Of a stretch of DNA of 56,124 bases, positions 51,233 to 56,124 are shown piece by piece. Each line of letters begins with the position of its first letter. The stretch's first letter is position 1. The translations under genes and the position numbers were made by a program. The stretch lies in assembly GCA_035395685.1 (NCBI GenBank), contig DAOPBR010000014.1, forward strand, positions 1 to 56,124, read 5' to 3'. A model generated the notes under the pieces. The model made no database searches. It was not told the DNA's origin and saw only the letters and a list, made by a program, of their open reading frames with translations. Source of the DNA: JAKJGA01 sp029554345 (GTDB lineage: Bacteria > Spirochaetota > UBA4802 > JAFGJZ01).

Positions 51233-52165
51233 TCAATGAATTATTTTAAATCTGAATGCGCCCAGAAAATTTTTATTGCTTTCAGCCGGGCGGAAAACGG
51301 GAGATTCCGAGAGGTAGGCTGAGTCAACTCTTTTGACAAGGCCGTTTTCGCCCGTATGATAAATAAGCCTGATTTCGGGATTTTTTTCAGTTATAATCAT
51401 TGTATGATAAGAAAACGAATTTCCGGAATTGATACAGAAAAAGAGAACATCTCCGCGTTCTGCATGGGATAAATCTTTAGAAATGAAATCCATGTTGAGG
51501 CGCATAAGAGTCGCTGCATCGGCAAATTCTCCGAAAGTAGTTATGTCATCCGCTTCGCCTTCAGAGGTTTTAAATATTTTGACTCCCAAAAGAGGAATTT
51601 CGGGGTATGAAAATTCATTTATCTGAGGCAAGTCCTTTGTATCTGTTATTCCGGTTTTTAAAGTCCATGCCGAGTCATGCAGTTTGAGCGATTCTCGGTA
51701 GGCGAATCGAACGAGTCCGGCGCAGTCGCGCTGTGACTTTTTCCAGGCTGGGCTTTCTTTCAAGAATTGAGTCTCGGCAATTCTGACGAAGCGTGCGGTG
51801 AAGTTTTTCCTTGAGTTTTCGCTCAAGAGTTCCGCGCAGTCCGGGAAACCGTCGAGATCGGCATCTGCTGAAGTGCTGAAAAATTCTATTTTGATTTCGC
51901 CTGATGAAGTTTCGAAAAATGCTGAACCGGGTTTGCCTGTTGAAGAAAAATACATGCGGCTTTCAAAGAAACCGTTTTCAAGTCTTAACACTTTGATGAA
52001 ATCTTCTGAGCCGTTTTTTATGCGGATGAAGCTTTTGCTGAACGGTTTTTTATCGTATACAACGGCTGTAGACGATTCATCCGCCGCAAGTTTTGATGAA
52101 GAAACTTCATGCGAGCATGAAGATAAAATTATAGCGGCGGTTATAGATAAAAGTAAATATTTCAA
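51233..52165 (-). CDS. DUF1175 (YfaT-like) lipoprotein, NlpC/P60-like fold
   Basis: 310 residues. Lipobox ILSSC (Cys17). The C-terminal domain has the DUF1175 pattern 'SQRDCAGLVRFAYRESLKLHD' (putative nucleophile Cys), 'GDVLFFC' and 'SYHTMIITEK' (His), the layout of NlpC/P60 cysteine peptidases that cut peptidoglycan peptides. E. coli YfaT is the short relative; here a 100-residue lipid-anchored N-terminal extension is added. TTG start with GGAAAG upstream. It heads the alpha-2-macroglobulin cluster. Confidence 0.82.
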   Translation of the reverse strand: MKYLLLSITAAIILSSCSHEVSSSKLAADESSTAVVYDKKPFSKSFIRIKNGSEDFIKVLRLENGFFESRMYFSSTGKPGSAFFETSSGEIKIEFFSTSADADLDGFPDCAELLSENSRKNFTARFVRIAETQFLKESPAWKKSQRDCAGLVRFAYRESLKLHDSAWTLKTGITDTKDLPQINEFSYPEIPLLGVKIFKTSEGEADDITTFGEFADAATLMRLNMDFISKDLSHAERGDVLFFCINSGNSFSYHTMIITEKNPEIRLIYHTGENGLVKRVDSAYLSESPVFRPAESNKNFLGAFRFKIIH

Positions 52166-52243
52166 ATCAGTCTTTCCATCGTAAAAGTTTCAGCGGCATG
52201 TGATAATATTCGCAGTCTTCTATTGTCGAGATATGCGCAAATT

Positions 52244-53302
52244 TCACATTCCGTAATAGGTGTATGATATAATCTTGAATTTATTGTTTTTTCTCGGTAT
52301 AAAAAATGCATCATTGCCGCCCTCATAGCCACCATGAAATACGAGAATCTCACTATTCCCGTCTCTATTGAAATCATATACAGCTTTTGGCTTTATGGTG
52401 GTGTATGTGTCTTTTTCTATTGTCGCTAAAGATTTATAGTTTTCATCAATAATAATTGTTTCACTTTTTTCATTCATTTCGGAGTTTGACATGAAAAGCA
52501 TATAGTATGTCTTGTTGTTAAAAAAATATTTAACATATCTTGAAAATTCTGTTGAATACTTGTTTTTTGTTATAATAGATACTATTGCAGCTTTTTCGGA
52601 ATTGCTTATTTGAGGGGGAGTGTAACTGTCAGAAGCGGTATATTTTTGAAGTTCTTTACCTCCGATGATATTTTCATCTTCTTTGAAAAAGTTTGGTGAA
52701 ACATCTAGGATGATATAGTAATAAATGTTACCGCCTGCTGGATCCATTGTAATTATAAAATTAGAAACTTCGGCAGTTAAGGATTTATTCACTGATTTTA
52801 GAACAAACTTGTCGCCTTTTTTAATGTTTATGCAGGATTCTACTATTGAGTAATCGATGTTTTTTAAAGGATAAGTGTATCTAACTGAATCTTCATTTGA
52901 GAATTCAGTTTTTATTCGGATGTATTCGATTAGTTTCTTGTTTTCGATATTAGATTCTTTTAATTCTAAATATGCTTTGCCCTTTTGGTAATATCCGACA
53001 TGAAATCTTTCTGTAGAATCAATTCTATCCAGAAAACCGTGGAAAGACCATCCTTCCTTGTTTTTGTACCGAACGAGAACCCACTTGTCAGTAATATTTT
53101 CGAAGGTATCTGTCTTATCTGATTCGCGTAGTATCTGAACTTCTTCATTATACGGAACGGTATTGATAATTTTAGAACCAAGGTCGGGTTTCTCTCTCAT
53201 TCTGAGTCCGTTTTTTGCGTTAACTTCTGCGAACTTGGAAGTTTCTGCTGAAGAACTAAGTGAAACTAATAATGTTATAGAATAAAGTATTATTTTTTTC
53301 AT
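52244..53302 (-). CDS. Secreted SH3-domain protein
   Basis: 352 residues with a signal peptide (about 1-19). The bacterial SH3 domain (about 25-95) has 'NAKNGLRMREKPDLGSKIINTVPYNEEVQIL' and 'WVLVRYKNKEGWSFHGFLD'. The rest is unassigned, with an FG-GAP-like 'YDFNRDGNSEILVFHGG' near the C-terminus. SH3b domains bind peptidoglycan or other wall components. GGAG lies before the ATG, and a promoter is seen at 53335-53362. Paralogue of the divergent gene. Confidence 0.8.
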   Translation of the reverse strand: MKKIILYSITLLVSLSSSAETSKFAEVNAKNGLRMREKPDLGSKIINTVPYNEEVQILRESDKTDTFENITDKWVLVRYKNKEGWSFHGFLDRIDSTERFHVGYYQKGKAYLELKESNIENKKLIEYIRIKTEFSNEDSVRYTYPLKNIDYSIVESCINIKKGDKFVLKSVNKSLTAEVSNFIITMDPAGGNIYYYIILDVSPNFFKEDENIIGGKELQKYTASDSYTPPQISNSEKAAIVSIITKNKYSTEFSRYVKYFFNNKTYYMLFMSNSEMNEKSETIIIDENYKSLATIEKDTYTTIKPKAVYDFNRDGNSEILVFHGGYEGGNDAFFIPRKNNKFKIISYTYYGM

Positions 53303-53334
53303 GATTGCTCCATGAATTTATTGTCATGGTTATG

Positions 53335-53362
53335 ATAATATGAAGTGAAATTACTAAGTCAA
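53335..53362 (-). promoter_or_regulatory. Sigma-70-like promoter of the SH3 gene
   Basis: On the minus strand TTGACT (53357-53362) and TATTAT (53335-53340) are 16 bases apart, 33 bases before the start codon. Confidence 0.55.
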
Positions 53363-53460
53363 TAAAGATAATTGTAAAAAAGTATTATTCGCAATTATGC
53401 AATATTGTTGACTGAAGAATCTTCTTCTGAAATATTCAATATATTTCCGCGGAGGTTTTT

Positions 53461-54294
53461 ATGTTAACCCGGATCATAGTTATTCTTACAGTTTTGATAA
53501 TATTGCCCATTGTTTCGTATTCGATGCCTCATGATAAGCTTGCGGTATATTATGTTTACGGGAGTGATGTTAATATAAGAAGAGCTCCCGATTTGGATAG
53601 TCGCGTCGAAGCAACTCTTCCGATCGGTTCAGAAATATGTGTTTTAGAAAAAACAAAAGATGTTACTACCGTAGATTTTTATACGGATTATTGGTACAAG
53701 ATTATTTATTATAAAAAATCAATTGAGCTATACGGATATATCTGGGGCGGATTTATCGCAAATCAGTATTTTAAAGTTGATTTGGATAATGACGGTTCGG
53801 AAGAGTTGCTGTTAGTCCGTAATTTTACTGAGGGGTTATATTCTCAGGTAAAGGAAGAGTTGAAAAATATTGGGAGCAGTGATAATCCATACCTTCAGTT
53901 GAAAATAATAAAAAAAGGTGTATTGGTGAACACTTTAAATATATCATGTCCCGGGGAATCGCGTTCAATGTCGGCTGAAGTCATTCGAACTTCGGGATTT
54001 GACGGTCAAATGAATATTTTACATCTACAATATGGATGTTGCGGAGAATCATCCGGTTACTATGATAATTATTATTTAGTTTCCGGTGATAATTTGAAAT
54101 TATTCTTATCACTTTATAATAATAGTGAAGGCGGAGATTCAGTAGGTTATAAAGTATTTTTCCCGGAAGATAAAGGCGGTAAGCCGAAAAGAATTGTTGT
54201 AAAATCAATTGAAAGTTCCTATGGCCAAAAAGATGTAAAAAGTTTTGAAGAATACGTATGGGACAAGTCTAAGAATATTTTTATAAAGAAATAG
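53461..54294 (+). CDS. Secreted SH3-domain protein, divergent paralogue
   Basis: 277 residues. A hydrophobic signal (about 1-21) precedes a bacterial SH3 domain (about 28-100: 'VYGSDVNIRRAPDLDSRVEATLPIGSEICVLEKT', 'YGYIWGGFIANQYF'). A 'KVDLDNDGSEELLLVRN' FG-GAP-like strand and a 'YGCCGESSGYYDNYY' cysteine patch follow. The order SH3 then DxDxDG-type module matches the divergent gene, so the two probably arose by inverted duplication. GGAGG lies 5 bases before the ATG. Confidence 0.78.
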   Translation: MLTRIIVILTVLIILPIVSYSMPHDKLAVYYVYGSDVNIRRAPDLDSRVEATLPIGSEICVLEKTKDVTTVDFYTDYWYKIIYYKKSIELYGYIWGGFIANQYFKVDLDNDGSEELLLVRNFTEGLYSQVKEELKNIGSSDNPYLQLKIIKKGVLVNTLNISCPGESRSMSAEVIRTSGFDGQMNILHLQYGCCGESSGYYDNYYLVSGDNLKLFLSLYNNSEGGDSVGYKVFFPEDKGGKPKRIVVKSIESSYGQKDVKSFEEYVWDKSKNIFIKK

Positions 54295-54314
54295 TTGATT
54301 TATCGAATAGAGGC

Positions 54315-54341
54315 ACAGGAAGAAATAGTCTCTTCCTGTTT
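54315..54341 (+). terminator. Terminator after the second SH3 gene
   Basis: ACAGGAAGA-aatagtc-TCTTCCTGT, a 9-bp perfect stem followed by TTTAAC, 21 bases after the stop codon. The T tract is short. Confidence 0.65.
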
Positions 54342-54403
54342 AACGATTGTGTTTGTTGCCAATTTCAAAATATATTGTAATATGTTCGAGAAAGAGGTGT
54401 TAA

Positions 54404-55363
54404 ATGCGTAGATTCTTCATGTACGGGATTATAGTGCTGTTGTCATCTAATCTTGTGTTTTCACAGAACACAAAAGATAATATCGCAAAAGCCGAACTAA
54501 TTCTTTCGGACTTAAAGAACGTTATTGTTCCCTGTAAATCAAAAAAATGCGATCCGGTTGTTTCTGTTGTTAATTTTTGTTTTGAAGAATTTAGAAAAAA
54601 AAGACTGGCAATAAATATTTATGAATCATTGCCGGAAAACATTTACGGCGGGATGCAGTTCATGTTTTATGTAAATGATTCTGGTCAGCTGCCTGTCATT
54701 TTAATCAGCCCTTATATGCTTGAAATATATGATAAACACCCGTCAATCGTACTGTCTGCACTTGTTCACGAAATGCAGCACGCAAAATCATATTTTGATC
54801 AACCGGAATTTCATAGGGCAATGTATAATGTTGATCTTGAAAAATATCTTTTTGAATTGGATGCTTTAAATATTGAAGCAAACTTTATCATAAACTATCT
54901 GCAGCCCAACAATTATAAATTAACAAATTTTGAAAAACTGCTTTCAAAAAGTTTCAAAGATGATTATCTTGCATATTTTTCATTTGTGATGATGGGTTTT
55001 GATATGAAATTAACATTTCATCTTCTTGGGATAAATAAACATGGTATTAAGTATGATGATAAAATATCAAAGATTGAAGAAATAATTGATTCACTTTTGG
55101 AGAGTCAGGTTGATTCTAACAGTGATGATTGGAATAAGTATAAATACTATGTTCCGATTTATACTGCATTGAAGTTTATTCCGCAGATTGTAAGATCTGT
55201 TGAAACCGATCATAATAGAGTTAAAGATCAGAATAATTATAATTCCGAAACTCAAAATCCCAAGATGTATAAATTGCTGCTGAAACTGGAAGAAAAATTT
55301 GTTAAAGATTATAAATACTATCAATTCATCAACAAAACGCAAAATCTTTATAAGGAATTATAG
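54404..55363 (+). CDS. Secreted HExxH protein, putative zinc peptidase
   Basis: 319 residues with a signal peptide (about 1-20, ends VFSQ). The motif H-E-M-Q-H in 'SALVHEMQHAKSYFDQPEF' is a zincin site; 'YLFELDALNIEANFI' downstream may give the third Glu ligand. Two cysteines near the N-terminus (PCKSKKCDP) suggest a disulfide. The C-terminal 150 residues are helical and unassigned. The ribosome site is AGAGG; TTGCCA (54357-54362) and TAATAT (54379-54384) lie 16 bases apart upstream. Confidence 0.7.
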   Translation: MRRFFMYGIIVLLSSNLVFSQNTKDNIAKAELILSDLKNVIVPCKSKKCDPVVSVVNFCFEEFRKKRLAINIYESLPENIYGGMQFMFYVNDSGQLPVILISPYMLEIYDKHPSIVLSALVHEMQHAKSYFDQPEFHRAMYNVDLEKYLFELDALNIEANFIINYLQPNNYKLTNFEKLLSKSFKDDYLAYFSFVMMGFDMKLTFHLLGINKHGIKYDDKISKIEEIIDSLLESQVDSNSDDWNKYKYYVPIYTALKFIPQIVRSVETDHNRVKDQNNYNSETQNPKMYKLLLKLEEKFVKDYKYYQFINKTQNLYKEL

Positions 55364-55471
55364 TATTTTGGAATTGAACATTGGAATCCTTAAAATTTCT
55401 GGATGCCGAAATAATGGTTATTAATTCGAGTAAAATGAATTCGTTATACATTGCCGGAGAAATATAAACCG

Positions 55472-56002
55472 ATGCACCGGAACATTAAACTGTCATTAAA
55501 ACGAATGTCAAAAATAAAAATACAGCTTACTGTATTGGATTGGTTGATTGAGATTCTTGCATTGGTGTTGATATCGGTAATTTGGGGCATAACTATATAC
55601 AGCTATTCAAAATTGCCGGACGTTATTCCGCTTCATTATGCAGTATCCGGCAAACCCGACGTTTTCGGGGGGAAAGAAAACATATTCTCTTTGCCGATGC
55701 TGGCAGCAATTATTTTCATGGGATTAACTATTGTAAACAGGTATCCGCAAATATTTAATTTTCCGGTTAAGATTACTGCGGAAAACGTATTGAAAAGATT
55801 CAAAGATGCGACTCGTCTGATCAGGTATATGAAATTAGTTGTTATAGCGGCATTCACATATTATATTATAAAAACGACTAAATATGCGGGCGATATAAAT
55901 GCCATAACTCAAGGGCTGGGTGTTCGGTTTTTGCTTCTGGTAATCGGGATTCTTTTTATACCTTTGATGTATTTCTCTATTAAAACGTTCAGATCTAAAT
56001 AA
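55472..56002 (+). CDS. DUF1648-domain membrane protein
   Basis: 176 residues with four hydrophobic helices. 'YSKLPDVIPLHYAVSGKPDVFGGKENIF' is the DUF1648 signature ('LP..IP.H....G..D..G.K'). Such domains occur in SdpI-type immunity and membrane proteins, but SdpI itself carries extra helices absent here. ATG at 55472 has GGAGA 11 bases upstream; a TTG at 55451 is rejected. The function is unknown. The 122 bases after it hold nothing identifiable. Confidence 0.8.
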   Translation: MHRNIKLSLKRMSKIKIQLTVLDWLIEILALVLISVIWGITIYSYSKLPDVIPLHYAVSGKPDVFGGKENIFSLPMLAAIIFMGLTIVNRYPQIFNFPVKITAENVLKRFKDATRLIRYMKLVVIAAFTYYIIKTTKYAGDINAITQGLGVRFLLLVIGILFIPLMYFSIKTFRSK

Positions 56003-56124
56003 TGACAATCTTCCTGTTATTGTATGGCGGCTGGAGACATATATTGTTTTGAATAATAATGTATAAAAAATCACTGCTGTCCCATTGTTTTAGCTCCATA
56101 TACATCCTTGAATTTCACAATTCA

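Noticed and set aside
52162..52377. 71-codon minus-strand frame between the SH3 and DUF1175 genes
   Set aside because: Overlaps the end of the SH3 gene; its C-terminal codons form the ribosome site of the DUF1175 gene.
56003..56124. Possible partial gene at the right edge
   Set aside because: Stops occur in every minus-strand frame within about 20 codons; nothing recognisable.

Overview
The window looks like a scaffold from an AT-rich, Gram-negative, probably anaerobic bacterium. Lipoproteins, outer-membrane barrels, periplasmic SpoIID and alpha-2-macroglobulin proteins point to an outer membrane. An Mrp/orange-protein operon and C_GCAxxG_C_C redox proteins point to anaerobic life. PEGA proteins, a 7TM-PAS-HATPase sensor, a membrane class III cyclase, SH3 lipoprotein-like genes and a DUF1564-like protein are a mix I associate with Spirochaetota (Leptospira relatives). 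That placement is inference, not proof. Three 100-N assembly gaps are present. The one at 34053 is almost certainly artificial, because the same 55 bases lie on both sides.

Layout. 1-3900: a cut glyoxalase-like gene, a PEGA/beta-propeller secreted protein and a gap-broken secreted protein. 3904-8669 (minus): a nine-gene Mrp/ORP operon with three NifX/NifB-like proteins, two ferredoxin-MinD ATPases, Mrp, a DUF5320 protein and two Cys-rich C_GCAxxG_C_C proteins. It is preceded by a textbook sigma-54 promoter and two near-identical 16-bp palindromes 30 bp apart. A divergent membrane-bound 7TM-PAS-LuxR regulator follows, and a sigma-54 activator with a Cys-bearing PAS domain lies 3 kb further on (11568-12878), a plausible controller of the operon.

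13.0-16.7 kb: a DUF1564-like protein, an overlooked 54-residue protein, tadA, a patatin-like lipase and a YibE/F membrane protein. 16.7-19.6 kb: speA and pheA. 19.5-26.5 kb (minus): a tightly overlapping operon of a small protein, a TetR regulator, a HEAT protein, nadE, a histidine phosphatase, a stand-alone RlmK-type rRNA methyltransferase, a lipoprotein and a serine-less esterase-like protein. 26.6-31 kb: a GAF/GGDEF diguanylate cyclase and a zinc-ribbon/acidic-repeat/DUF4389 membrane protein with a DUF4234 partner. 31-34 kb: ridA, tcdA and a 7TM-PAS-HATPase sensor. 34.3-35.4 kb: a frameshifted membrane adenylate cyclase. 35.6-38.3 kb: lipoproteins, a barrel protein and a carboxymuconolactone decarboxylase remnant. 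38.3-41.4 kb: lysC, ddl, adk and tRNA-Ser(GGA).

43.2-52.2 kb (minus): a six-gene envelope cluster resembling an expanded E. coli yfaSTQP locus. It holds a DUF1175 lipoprotein, a thioester-containing alpha-2-macroglobulin, a DUF2135 protein, a penicillin-binding-protein-like transpeptidase, a SpoIID protein and a gluzincin-like peptidase. The last 4 kb carry two divergent SH3 proteins, a secreted HExxH protein and a DUF1648 membrane protein. The two most system-like regions are the sigma-54-controlled Mrp/ORP operon and the alpha-2-macroglobulin/peptidoglycan-enzyme cluster.
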